Of a stretch of 64,000 bases of DNA, positions 43,740 to 55,948 are shown one piece after another. The first letter of the stretch is position 1. Each line of letters opens with the position of its first letter. The DNA is from Ulva prolifera (Eukaryota > Chlorophyta > Ulvophyceae > Ulvales > Ulvaceae). The stretch spans positions 4,584,022-4,648,021 of the forward strand of contig CM041202.1 of the NCBI GenBank assembly GCA_023078555.1, in the 5' to 3' direction. The position numbers and the translations under genes are program-made. The notes beneath the pieces were generated by a model. That model did not search any database and had not been told where the DNA came from. It saw nothing but the letters and a program-made list of their open reading frames with translations.

Positions 43740-43888
43740 AGTAAGACAGCCTGAATATACCCCTCTCAAGGGTATACCGACATATCGAGATTATACCCCT
43801 TATTCTGTTGACTTTGAACGTACACCGGTATATATACCCTATACCCACATACTGGTATAAACCCTTATACCGGTATAGGCCAGCCCTA
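43740..43888 (+). repeat. Right end of transposon T with TATACC motifs
   Basis: The tip is GGCCAGCCCTA. Inside are the perfect palindrome TATACCGGTATA (43866-43877), 11 bp from the tip, and ACACCGGTATATATACCC, TATACCCACA and ATACCCCTCT. The palindrome at this distance is matched in element U. Confidence 0.78.
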
Positions 43889-43896
43889 GGTAAGAG

Positions 43897-44617
43897 CCAT
43901 TTCGGCTGCTCTTCCCCGCATTAAAATCAATCCTCTTGTACGCAGACGCCTTGTTCCTTTGGCTGTGGATGTAGCTGCTGTGCATGAGCCCGCGGGCTCT
44001 CATCTTGCTAGTAGTGAAACAGTAGTAGATGACATTAAGTCTCCAGGCTGCAATCAGGACACATCAGCCGCAGCTGACTGTGGAGTGTCCGGTGCAGGCC
44101 TGAAGCATCAGTGTTTGGAGTATGGTGAGCAGCAGAGTGCTTAGCGTCGTGGGTCGCGCAGAGCAGCTGCCGCCAGGAAGCAGAAGCCTTCCGACCCTGA
44201 TATGCCTTCTATGAAGGATGGACTCGCGGGTCCAGACAGGGATGCTTGGCTGCGTGCCATGCAGGAGGAGGTGGAAGCACTGGGTGAGCACGGGACTTTT
44301 ATGTTGTGCTATCTGCCTGCGGTTACGAAAGCTATCTCGGGCAAGTGGGTGTTCAAGATCAAGCGCGGACCTGCTGGTGAGATTCAGCGGCACAAGGCAC
44401 GATATGTAGCTCGTGGTTTTTCTCAGGTAGAAGGAGTTGATTTCTTTGAGACTTGGTCCCCTGTCGGTAGTTATGCGACTCTGTGTGTGTTGCTGTCTAT
44501 TGCTGCTCAGGAGGATCTGGAGATTAGGCATATAGACATAAAATGTGCTTTTCTGAACGGCGACCTGGAAGAAGAGGTTTTCGTTGAACAGCCCCCGTAC
44601 TTTACAGACGGGACAGC
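43897..44617 (+). pseudogene. Element B linker end and reverse transcriptase start
   Basis: Resumes at the codons for ISAALPRIKINPL-type sequence and runs through LAVDVAAVHEPAGS, then RT (SGKWVFKIKRGPAGEIQ, ARGFSQVEGVDFFETW, IDIKCAFLNGDLEEEVFVEQPP). A TAG at about 44142 breaks the frame. It ends at the duplicated ACAGC where S3 is inserted. Confidence 0.88.
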
Positions 44618-44965
44618 TGTCACAATGCATGAGCCTGCGGGCAGCAGCGTGGTGACAGGTGCACCCATGCACGCACAATCTGCGGAACCGGTGCAGGGGT
44701 AAGCCGCCGGCCGTGATTGTCTCGATGTAGTGAGAGAGATCGTGCGAGGGTTTCCCGTCGTAACCTTGAGTGTTCAGTGTGCATATAAGCATGTGCACAC
44801 TGAGATCTGTAACCATTCTTATCACTGTTTCACGGTACTAGCTGTATCCTGATCTCCCCCCGCATTCCTCGGTTCTACCTCTGTGCGCAGCAGGTATGGA
44901 ATGCTGGCTGCCTGACCTGACCTAAGACTGCGCGTCTGACCTGCAGATAGAGAGTGTTTCTGACA
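44618..44965 (+). repeat. Solo LTR S3 in element B
   Basis: 348 bp, plus orientation, flanked by a perfect 5-bp duplication ACAGC (44613-44617 and 44966-44970). Same CATATAAGC subfamily as S1 and S2. It splits the RT gene of B between FTDGTA and ARVWKLH. Confidence 0.93.
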
Positions 44966-44970
44966 ACAGC

Positions 44971-46084
44971 ACGTGTATGGAAATTGCATTAGACTCTGTT
45001 TGGCCTGAAGCAAGCCGCTCGCGAGGGGCATAAGGCTTTAGTAAAGGTCTTGGCTGAACGGAAATTTGTGTGCGCACAGAGTGATCCTGGACTGTATGTC
45101 AGAAAAACCGGTCGATGCTTTGTTTTTCTGTGGGTAGATGACTTATTCATTTTCAGTTGCTCCGCGGGGCTGCAGGAAATCATCAGTGTCATTCTCACAA
45201 AATTCGAAGGTAGAGACTTAGGTGACCTTTCTTGGGCACTTGGCACTGAGATCACGCGTGATCGAAAGGCCAAAACAATCACAATGACACAACGTACCAA
45301 AATCCAGAATCTGCTGGACAAGTACAGTATGTCTGACTGTCGTAAATCTCCCACTCCCTTAGTGCCGCGGCAACAACCAAGGAGTGTGAAAGAGCATCCT
45401 GACCTGGAGAAAGCCAGTGCTGCTGAGCATTCCAGGTTCATGAGTGTTGTAGGGAGCATCCAGTGTATTGCAGGAGTGACACGACGTGACCTGAGCTATG
45501 TGGCACATGTCCTGGCCCGGCACATGTCTAGTAGTCTGAAGGAACATTGGTCTGCCGTGCAACATGTTCTGAGATACCTGCAGTCCACAAAGAATTTAGG
45601 AATAAATTTTGTAGGCTTTGAGGTACACGGGTGTTTACTAGAGGCTTTTTTAGATGCAGATTTTGCGAATTCTGCAGATATGAAGAGTGTGTCTGGTATG
45701 ATTGTTCGGGTGTATGGGAACTGTGTTCTCTGGCGTTCGAAGAAGCAAAGTATAGTGGCTGGGGATACAACAGAGGCTGAGCTCATTGCGATGAGTGCAA
45801 CAGCCAACGAGCTGATGTGGATGAAGCAGTTGCTTCTCGACGTGAAATTTATCCCACATAAGCCGACTCTGTGGGGTGATAATGAGAGTGCCAATTTCTT
45901 GGCTGTGAATGATGTGTCCACCGACAGATCCAAGCACATTCGTGTGCGGCACTTGCGAGTGCGGGAATATGTCCAGATGGATGAACTTAAGGTAGAATGG
46001 GTTGGCACTGTTGATCAGTTAGCATATGTGTTTACTAAGGTGCTGCCCGGACCTGCTTTGCAAGAAGTTCGTAATAAACTCTAG
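44971..46084 (+). pseudogene. Element B reverse transcriptase end and RNase H
   Basis: Encodes FLWVDDLFIFSCSAGLQ (active site), EITRDRKAKTITMTQRTKIQ, SYVAHVLARHMSSSL, then RNase H with WRSKKQSIVAGDTTEAELIAMSA, LWGDNESANFLAVN and HIRVRHLRVREYVQ. From 45050 it is an uninterrupted 344-codon frame ending TAG at 46084, so it serves as the reference for the lesions of A. It is untranslatable as part of B because of the upstream breaks. Confidence 0.88.
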
Positions 46085-46116
46085 CTAGTGGAAACTTAGC
46101 AGGGTTTATGGGGGAG

Positions 46117-46460
46117 TGTCACAATGCATGCGGGCACCAGCGTGGTGACAGGTGCTCCCATGCACGATCGGTCCGCGGATCAGGTGCAGGGGTAAGCCGC
46201 CAGTAGGATTGTCTCGGAGTAGTGAGGGAGATCCTGCTAGGATCTCCCGCCGTAATCTTGACTATTCCGTGTGCATATATGGCTGTGCACACAGAGAGCT
46301 GTAACCATTCCTATCACTGTTTCACGGTACTAGCAGTACTCTGTCTCTCCCTCAGCATCTCTCCGGTTCTACCTCTGTGCGCGGCAGGTATGAGATGCTG
46401 GACTCCTGACCTGACGTAAGACTGCGTGTCTGACCTGTACGAAGGATAGCCTTTCTGACA
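46117..46460 (+). repeat. Element B 3' LTR
   Basis: 344 bp, directly after the polypurine tract TTATGGGGGAG (46106-46116), ending GCCTTTCTGACA. The TATA region is CATATATGG as in element A, and both belong to the same subfamily. The 5' LTR is missing, so its age cannot be judged from LTR divergence. Confidence 0.92.
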
Positions 46461-47691
46461 ATCAGCACTTCACTTATACCTCATGTGATCTCCTGTTTGA
46501 ATGTGAGCCTCATTCCTTGCACACCAGCTCCAACAGCTATTCTGCGTGTGCGTGTGCTTTCACCCCCGAACATGTGTGTGATGCACCATTCTTTATGCGG
46601 AAAGTTGCTATGCGCTCGGTGCAACAAATTGAGAGCGATCACCAGCGAATTTTTACGTGTCTCGCGAAACTGCGATCCACTGGTCAACAATGCTGTCGTG
46701 AAGTGCATGGCGCAACGGTGTGGGGAGGTGTGCCGCATGACGGTAGCTGATGGTAGCTGCTGATTAGTTTTGCATGAGACGGTGGCCCGCGGTGGAAACT
46801 TCTTCTGACCCCGGGTGGGCGCCGCCACGACATGACTGATGGCCACATGTGGCTACATGTGCACATGCATGTCGGGTTGTATGTGCCAGCTGTCTGCCTT
46901 CACAGCTGCATGGATTGTTTAGCGGGCTACCAACATCGCGTGTCTGTTTATGGCACTTTCTCTAGGTCTGGGCTGTGCTCGTGTTGGTTGCATTTATCAG
47001 TCTCGAGTCTCGGTTCTCTCTTGATTTCTCATCTGTGTGCAGGGCTGTGTGCAGGGCTGTTCCTACGTTCCTTCTTCGAGCTGTGCTCCGGCGGTTTCCG
47101 TTCCTATGCTATCGGGTGGTGGGTGGGTGCGTTTCTTATTAAGCTGGATCCAGCTAGTAGGTCGACCTATGGAATTCATGCAGGATCAGCAACGAACGAT
47201 GCTGTGCTTGTTTGTCTCTTCCCTACATGTCCTTGTCTGTTATCTCATGTTCAGTACTCGACGTTGAGCTGAAATCTGGCCTCGTTATCTCGAGGCGTCC
47301 TTGCGCCCTCGTGCCGTCAGTGTAAGTGGGGAAGAGTTCGCCTGCAAAACGGTGCGGTATGATAGTGATCATATGGTGGAAGATAACTCGCCTATCGATG
47401 ACGAGGGGCCAATTATCAAAGCCTTTGATGGATGTGTAAGGCAAGTGCATGTGCAGTGGCATCTGAAGTAGGACACATTTCGTACCGCTTCCTGTACCGG
47501 CATACATGGAACGGGACATCACCACTAATCATTGTTTTGCAGATCGTCCCTCCACCGACGAGAAACCCGGGACACCACGAAGTCATATGTTTGCAATTTC
47601 GTCAATTTCAGAGTCGCTGGGATGGGACACAACATTTAATTCGTTGTTCTCACGTTATCAATTTTGGGACGGACACGGACGACTCTTTACA
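46461..47691. other. Unassigned sequence right of element B
   Basis: No recognised gene. A plus-strand stretch at about 46540-46750 encodes FMRKVAMRSVQQIESDHQRI and similar, and could be an exon, but no family or neighbouring exon is apparent. A minus-strand ORF at 47223-47525 and plus ORFs at 46832-47272 have no motifs. Confidence 0.3.
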
Positions 47692-49287
<1,596 letters not shown>

Positions 49288-49296
49288 GTATGTATG

Positions 49297-50540
49297 TATC
49301 CGTTGTCCGGCGGCTGCTCCATTCCGGCCTCGCCTCCGCGTCGGGGCCTCGGCGTCGGCTTCGCGTCTGTGCATCTGCTTCCAGAGACCCCGCGACGCGG
49401 GTCGCTTCGCGTTCGCGTCGTGCCTCTGCAGCGGTATCGGGCGCCGAAGTTGCGCTGCACCTCTGGCCACGCGGCTTTCAGCGGCGCTCCGCCACGGATG
49501 CGGCCGCTTCTGGCGCGACCGAGGCATCGCGTATTCTAATTAAATTATATGCATCATGTTCAGTGCATCAGAAACGAATTGCACCGAGCTTCGAGCATGA
49601 CGCATCGCGCGGCAGAGCGCTGCACCTCTGGCCACGCTGGCTGCAGCGCTCCGCTTCAGCATCGAGCTTCATGCTTCAGCTTCGAGTATCAAAGCGTAAG
49701 AGCCCCCCGAAGGGGGGCTCGTCGCTTGTCTATCTATCTATCTATGTATCCGTTGTCCGGCGGCTGCTCCATTCCGGCCTCGCGTCCGCGTCGGGGCCTC
49801 GGCGTCGGCTTCGCATCGGTGCATCTGCTTCCAGAAACACCGCGACGCAGGTCGCTTCGCGTTCGCGTCGTGCGTCTGCAGCGCTGTAGGGCGTCGAAGT
49901 TGCGCTGCACCTCTGGCCACGCGCCTTTCAGCGGCGCTCCGCCACGGACGCGGCCGCTTCTGGCGCAGCCGAGGCATCGCATATTTTAATTAAATTATAT
50001 ACTTCATTTCTAATGTATCATAAACGAATTGCATCGAGCTTCGAGCATGACGCATCGCGCGGCAGAGCGCTGCACCTCTGGCCACGCTGGCTGCAGCGCT
50101 CCGCCACGGATGCGGCCGCTTCGGAGCCAGCCGAGGCATACCAGAACTTATGTGTAGCGTTTGCATTGTTTTCAGCGTGTCACGCTTCGCTTGCGTCGGC
50201 TTCGAGCATCGGTTTTCTCAAGCGTCGAAGACCATGAGGCCCCCCGTCGGGCCACGTCTACTGGCTGCCGAGCTTTTCAGCGGCGCTCTGCCACGGACGC
50301 GGCCACTTCGGGCGCTGCTGAAACATCACATGTTCTGATCATACCTTTGCATTACATTTACCGCGACAGAAATCGCTTGCGTCGAGCGTCGAGCACCCTG
50401 CATCGAGCAGCAGGGCGCCGCAGCTGCGATGCACCTCTGGCCACGCTGGCTGCAGCGCTCCGCCGGCATCCAGCTTCATGCTTCAGCTTCGAGTATCAAA
50501 GCGCAAGAGCCCCCCGAAGGGGGGCTTGTCGCTTGTATAT
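49297..50540 (+). repeat. GC-rich satellite-like region, ~450-bp imperfect units
   Basis: The segment starting CCGTTGTCCGGCGGCTGCTC (49299) recurs at 49750 with about 90 percent similarity by eye; a third, rearranged unit follows to 50540. Shared blocks include CACCTCTGGCCACGC, CGCTCCGCCACGGA and TCGAGCATGACGCATCGC. A perfect hairpin GAGCCCCCC-GAA-GGGGGGCTC lies at 49700-49720, and nearly the same one at 50507-50527. ORFs are open in several frames because of base composition and are not thought real. Confidence 0.85.
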
Positions 50541-50579
50541 ATATGTATCTAAAGTATAATATTCATCGACGTGTATTTA

Positions 50580-50757
50580 TGTATCCCCTCCGTGTTCTTC
50601 GGTTCTACTGCATGCGCAGAAAGGTATCTAGAGATATGGAACACTTCTGTTCTACCTGTGTGCGCAGAACGGTGTCGAACACACTAACCAACTTGCATAG
50701 CTGACCTGGTTGACTACGTGTCTAACCTGCCCACGAGTGTGTTAGACACATTCATTG
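50580..50757 (+). repeat. Diverged LTR-like 3' segment
   Basis: TTCGGTTCTAC, TGTGCGCAGAACGG, GCTGACCTGG and the ending GTGTCTAACCTG...GTGTTAGACA follow the same order as the R-U5 part of the copia LTRs (CGGTTCTACCTCTGTGCGCAG ... CTGACCTGAC ... TGTCTGACCTG ... TTCTGACA). It is probably a remnant of a more distant copia LTR. No partner LTR or target duplication was found. Confidence 0.5.
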
Positions 50758-52399
50758 CGCTCCGAGTTCGGGTGTCAGAGCGATAATAATATTTTTACTA
50801 TGCATGACATGGAAGCTTCTCCCCACTACGTGGTGGATCCTGATCCATACGATACTCACGCACGATCGATACGTGGCGCCCTCGTGCACGAACACATCAC
50901 GCTGGTGAAGCATTAAGAAGGCTAGACAACGTGCACGCACAAGTCACGTCGGTGGCCAGTATCGTGTGCGCACACGTCATGTTAAAGTGAAAGGTCAGCG
51001 TGTGCAGCGCTGTGCGCACACATCACCCTACTGCAGACATACTGAGGTACATATATTACCGAGCAAGGCAGAGCGCGACTTTGTGGACAGTGCCGCGCGG
51101 TCGGACGTTTTCGCTGCACCGTTCAAAGTGAACGCCTTTGTTACAGATGAATTTCCATGGCTCCGGTGTCATAAGTGCAGCTGTGGAAACCATTTGCACA
51201 TTGACGGAAAAGCTGGTCAAAGTGGTAGAGCACGCGTCAGTCGCCCCTGTTGCCTTATCTGGTGAAGGTCGATTCCCCGTGACCGAATCTTCGATGCCAC
51301 ATGCATGAGCCATATGGTTGCTAAGAAATTATTATTACCGGTGAGTGGTACGGGTGACATATTGCGGGCCGTGGTGCCTACCCGGCGTGCTTACCTATCT
51401 ATGGGCCAGGTGATTGCCTCTCCGCGTAAGGGCGCGGGTTGCGGAAATGATATACAGCCGGATATCGATGTTGAAAGTTTGATATGGTGGCAATACCATT
51501 GATACACATGTTACATACAAGGTACAGCCAAGGAGGCTCTAGGCCAGTATCATCGTATTGACGGTATGAAGTCGCCGGTATCGCATCCCCGCACGGTATT
51601 CTCGACACAAGTCCAGTATCCAGACACATTGGAGCCACGGTACACGCGCACAAATACCCACCGCAGATCGTGCATCTAGTCGATCCTAGCTGCGTGCATA
51701 TACAATCTATCATCACACTTATCATTGTCCTGCAAACTGCACGCTCGCTAGCTCAGCCAGTCGGTCGCTAGCAGCCCGAACCGTTGCCATATCGGAGCAT
51801 TCTGCAGTATCAGACGGGCATCGCAGCCATGCATGTAGTATTACAGACAAGAAAAGGATGTAGACACGCAGACAATTCTCTCCCGAAACGCACTGTCATC
51901 TACCAGCAGCGCCACTAGAGGGCCAGTCAACGACGTTGCATCGATTCAAGGCGCTGCCAGGTTCTCCAGCATGCGGCTGCGTTGTGATTCTGGCAGGGCG
52001 TTCAGAAAGATACCTCATTCTCGCTCTGGAAGACACTTGACCGAATGCAGAAGCATGCTCAGAGTCTCACTGTCCTGATCATTTTCCATTTGCGCTTGTG
52101 CTTGTGCCTGGAAGTCGTGAAACGTTCGGCATGTTGTGTGCCACGGTAACATCAACAGTGTTTCAATGTACTGTAAGCCTAGAGACAGATGCAATTGACA
52201 CACACCTGTACCCGTGCAGAGACACGGGGCTGCGGACTAGCTTGAGCTGCGTCTGTGGTGTCTTTGTTCACCCTTGCTGAACTCTTCTTACCTTGAGCTT
52301 TTGTGGCCTTCATATTCCCTTCATATTCTGTGCGCCCTACATGGCAAAGTGGTGAGTGTAGCGATTGTCAAGCACAGGCAATCGTACTCAGGGACAGTC
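50758..52399. other. Unassigned intergenic sequence
   Basis: About 1.6 kb with short ORFs only. Short inverted repeats such as GTGCGCACAC are present. At about 51220-51275 there are weak A-box- and B-box-like motifs (AAAGTGGTAGAGCAC, GGTCGATTCC), but no tRNA fold. Nothing else recognised. Confidence 0.3.
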
Positions 52400-52805
52400 A
52401 CGTCAGAGTTGCGCACCGGCGACGCAGCTGCACCGCCTCGCTGAGACGCAGAGGCCGTGGTGACCATTTCCTCTGCAGCACTCTAGTGTGTGACTTGGCT
52501 GACCACGGGCGCGTCCACATGCAGGGGCAGCAGCAGTGGGGAGCACACATGGGCCTGGACGGGGGGATTGGGATGCAGCACGGCTGCAGGCACTGCGTGA
52601 CCAGCAATGGGTTGTGACGCTTGTGCTGCAGCCAGCCGCTGCTGGCACATTTCCTCTGGCTGGCCGGGCTCCGCTTGCACCACAGCGGGCTGAAGAGCAG
52701 CGACCTGCACCAATGACCTCTGCAGCGGTGTTGCCTTGGAGCAGGCTGACCACGGGCAAGTCGCAGGCAGGGACTGCAGCAGTGGGGAGCACACCTGGGC
52801 CTGAA

Positions 52806-52844
<39 letters not shown>

Positions 52845-54190
52845 TCGGGCTGCAACATGACTGCAGGCATGCGTGACCAGCAACGGGCTGTGAAGCTTGT
52901 GCTGCAGCCAGCCGGTGATGATACGTTCTCTGAGGCTGGTCGGGCTTCGCTTGCACATACATTTCAGTGGGCTAAAGAACACATCGATATCCGTTCACGC
53001 CTCGGCACACGCATGGTAACCTGAAAGCAATTTGGACTTATACACACCTTTGGAAGACTTGTGCTGGGGGCTGCATTGGTCTGACGCTGCGCATGCTCTG
53101 ATGGGCAGAAAGTCTCCCAAGGGACTTCTGGCTGGAGATACAGAGCATGGATCCGTTGGAATAGAAGCTCTGAGCGAACATCGGTATGGGCTGGCAGTAC
53201 CTGCAACTCTGTTGGTGGTATCTGCAACTCTGGTGCACCTTCCGTTGTTCCTCGCAGCTCACGTATCTGCCTCTTCAGTTCTTCGGGCAAACACGATTCG
53301 AAATGTATCAGGACGCGGATGCATTGTTTCTGCGCAGCCATTTCTCAGTTGTATCTAACAGAAGCTTGTCTTTTAAGTCCTTGGGTCCAGTCCAGATACT
53401 TCTGGTCGATGAACCACGTGTTGAAAGCAGCTGCTGCAATGTCTTGGATGTCAATGAACTAAGAACCACACGCTGACAGAGTTCAGGGCCGTTGACTCAC
53501 CATGATAAAATTTTCCACTGTGTGAGCCTGACCCGCATAGTGCAATTTCATGCTCAATTTGAAGCACTGTACGTATTGTTGGCAACAATTGTACATGTAG
53601 ACTATCGCTCAGTCCAAGGAGAGCAAGCTTCAGTGATGAAGACTTGATCTGAATTGCAGCTCCGTGGATTCCAGTGTCGTCGTCTTCACAATGTGCTGCC
53701 GTTTATTGAGTGCTGTGAGAACTTGTCCTGAGTTGACAGACCACCAAGCTCGGACTCGGGACATTTGCCCCACAGACTGCTGAATTGACGAGTCTGCTGA
53801 TCATCTAATTTGGTCGCCCTGCCTATGGCCAATTTATCCCAACGAACTTCTCAGATGTGTACTTACTGCATTCCAGAGTTTCCATGATGCACGCCTCCGA
53901 GCTCCGTGATCCAAGTTCTGCATGTTGCCTTTATGGCTGCAACTTCGAGTCCATCCGTCATGATATCTATCCTTGAGCAAGGCGTGGGCGATGCGTAGGA
54001 CAACATCTGCGACTTGCCAGAATTCAAGCTTGCTGCTGCTTGCACGATCTTCGTAAAGTTGCATCCAATAGCCGCATCCAATAGCTCCTAGCTTTGACAA
54101 GCACCGGCGAAGTGCGGACTCGATTTCATACAGAATATAATCGCGAACTGTTCTTGGCAGAGCACGACAGAATGCAGCCATCACGAGCAA
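52400..54190 (-). CDS. Doubtful minus-strand gene, possibly broken
   Basis: Three coding-like blocks on the minus strand. 53834-54190 encodes FCRALPRTVRDYILYEIESA and QVADVVLRIAHALLKDR. About 53310-53470 encodes SIWTGPKDLKDKLLLDTTEK. 52964-53341 encodes IHFESCLPEELKRQIRELRG and VRSELLFQRIHALYLQ. A Gln/Pro-rich repeat region follows at 52483-52962. Adjacent blocks overlap in different frames and I could not find junctions that link them, so it may be a pseudogene. No domain is recognised. Confidence 0.3.
52430..52930 (+). repeat. Two imperfect tandem copies of a ~265-bp segment with a 37-base poly(G)
   Basis: CAGCAGTGGGGAGCACACMTGGGCCTG and the following TGCAGGCA...GCGTGACCAGCAAYGGG, CTTGTGCTGCAGCCAGCCG occur in both copies (about 52430-52690 and 52695-52930). 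In the second copy the G-run is 37 consecutive G (52807-52843), against six in the first. The length of such a run is prone to assembly error. Confidence 0.9.
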
Positions 54191-55560
54191 TAAAACATAT
54201 CCGGCGCAACATTAACGATCTCCCATATGAATCTATCAGTGTATTTTGTTGCGTTGGCACGACTAGGTTCAGATGGAACGCTGGATGCGACGAGACTGCA
54301 GCCACATGATGTGGCTACGAGGGTGACCATTCACCGGTCAGCAACTGGAACTTTGAAGTGCCAGGCAGCACCCGGCTCGGAGCAACGAACACACATTGAC
54401 GATATACAATCCCCACACTGAAAAACAGCACACGTGCAAGGCTGCGGATTTGCATGGAGTGCGTGACAGGTGTTGTAGCAAATACTGCAGCCCATACCGC
54501 TTCAGGCACCCCAGCAACAGATACAAACAAGGACCTCAGACACAGCGCGAATCGGGGCAGAATTCAAAGGGTTATGATATATTCTCAGAATTTCGTGTGT
54601 CAGATAGCGATTTTCGCGCTAAGCATCGACTGCCCAGAGAACAAGGCGGAATACGCACCTGTACAGTGCTGCGAACAGGGCTCTACATCCCGATCGGTTT
54701 CCCGACGAAAAAATGGAAAAAGGCAAAAAAACCGACGGTGAGCGAAGCGAGTCGTCGGTTTCCCCCGACAAGCCAGGGGGGGGGGGGGGGGGGGGCGGCG
54801 GGCGTGCCCGACGGCCGCCAATGGTGCTTTTCGGGATACCCCGACCGACGCCGACAGCTTGTCGGGATCCCGAAATCCGGTCGGGCCTGAAGGCACCGGA
54901 TGCACATTGCAATGACAGAGCATTCATCAGGTGAGTCGCAACAATGTTGCTTGCTGCTTGCGCATTGCGAGAATGACCTTGCTTTCGTTCGGGTTCACTG
55001 GTCAGGGGCCGTATGTTGTGAGACGAACATCTCACACTGGCGCTCAGAAAATATCAGCCAAAAACATGTGTTGTCACTCGCTGACTCGGATGCATGCATG
55101 CTCGCTGACGCGACCCTTGCATGTCCAAGTACAACCCACAATATACACTGCAAATGCGTGTCAGACAAATACATGAAGTTCGGGCAACACCGTTCATCAC
55201 AATACGTTTGGTCGCAACTCGAACACTGCACCAGGCTCAAAGCATTCGGGGCAACCTTGAACGCTGCGACACGAACAGTCACGCGCTTGACGCGTCTACA
55301 GCCAGCATCAGCAGCGCACACCACGTCCATCAACACAATAATCACGGACGATGACACCTATCTGTCCTCCTACCGAGATGCTGCACAACCAGCACTCGCA
55401 CCGAGCCATCAGCGCCCCACGCGCCTGCAACCATGCCACGCCACAGCGGGCTTAGGGTGCGTCCTACATGGGCGCATGCATACACCGCTGCTCACACATC
55501 CAGCGCGGGCACTCCGTAATATCAACGCAGCGCCTGCTCTGATGAATACCAACCACAACA
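54191..55560. other. Unassigned sequence with strong inverted repeats and a 20-base poly(G)
   Basis: No gene recognised. Inverted repeats: ACCGACGG...CGTCGGT at about 54730-54760, and CGGGAT/ATCCCG with CCCCGAC/GTCGGG between about 54829 and 54882. A run of 20 G lies at 54776-54795. The plus ORF 54900-55892 has no motif and overlaps the LTR of element F. Confidence 0.35.
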
Positions 55561-55569
55561 TGCAGATTT

Positions 55570-55925
55570 CCCTCGCATATTCGGGATCTCTGGTGGGTGC
55601 TCGCGATTGCGCGGCATCTCGGCGAGGCCAGCCAAGCAGGGGGTCGTCCTGGGCGCGTCACGGGTATTTATACCTGCGCTTGCTGGGTCTGGACACACAT
55701 TTCTTCCGTCCAGATGGGGTGCCATCTATTTCTGCATACTGCTTACACGCTGTCGTAGCATATTGCCTATTTCCCGCTTGTTCCACTGTCGGCAAAGGTC
55801 TACGAACCGCGACGAAAGCCCATCACTGCGCTACATCCGGAGGTAACAAGCCCCCACGGAGCTCCGCTCCTAGACAGGTATCGATTTGCTAAAATTCTCC
55901 TGACCTGAACATACGAATTTCTGCA
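55570..55925 (+). repeat. Gypsy element F 5' LTR region (approximate borders)
   Basis: Shares ordered blocks with the remnant at 786-1075 and lies just upstream of gag, so it is the R/U5 and core promoter part of the LTR. The TATA-like palindrome GGTATTTATACC is at 55665-55676, followed by CGCTTGCTGGG. No second copy is found before the window ends, so neither LTR border can be fixed by comparison. Confidence 0.6.
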
Positions 55926-55948
55926 GATAGAACAGCGCTGGCGCCACC

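Larger units (their letters stand above)
31508..43888 (+). mobile_element. DNA transposon T: 12.4 kb, hAT-like TIRs, carries a Crypton-type tyrosine recombinase
   Basis: The element interrupts copia B between LPDEVRAI-type codons and is flanked by a perfect 8-bp duplication GGTAAGAG (31500-31507 and 43889-43896). Its ends are TAAGGCTGGCC and, reversed, TAGGGCTGGCC, with many GGTATA/TATACC motifs just inside both ends. 8-bp duplications and YARGG-type tips are known for hAT and KDZ/Zisupton transposons, but no such transposase is recognised. Instead a plus-strand multi-exon gene at 32997-37186 encodes a tyrosine recombinase resembling Cryptons, followed by further exons of unknown function, a 130-bp minisatellite and a tRNA pseudogene. 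Element U shares its end structure. Confidence 0.85.
21283..46460 (+). mobile_element. Copia element B: host of five nested insertions
   Basis: A plus-strand copia element of the A/D family, now spread over 25 kb. Its own pieces are 21283-21587, 28154-28454, 28809-29572, 29921-31507, 43889-44617 and 44966-46116, then the 3' LTR 46117-46460. Between them lie element A, solo LTRs S1, S2 and S3, and DNA transposon T, each flanked by a duplicated piece of B. The 5' LTR is missing; B begins next to copia fragment C. An integrase deletion at about 30688 shows it was defective independently of the insertions. Confidence 0.92.

Noticed and set aside
49290..50559. ORFs of 130-200 codons in the GC-rich repeats
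   Set aside because: They occur in several frames and on both strands at once, as expected from GC-rich satellite sequence.
51205..51280. Possible tRNA-derived SINE with A- and B-box-like motifs
   Set aside because: No acceptor or anticodon stem can be formed, and the T-stem does not pair.
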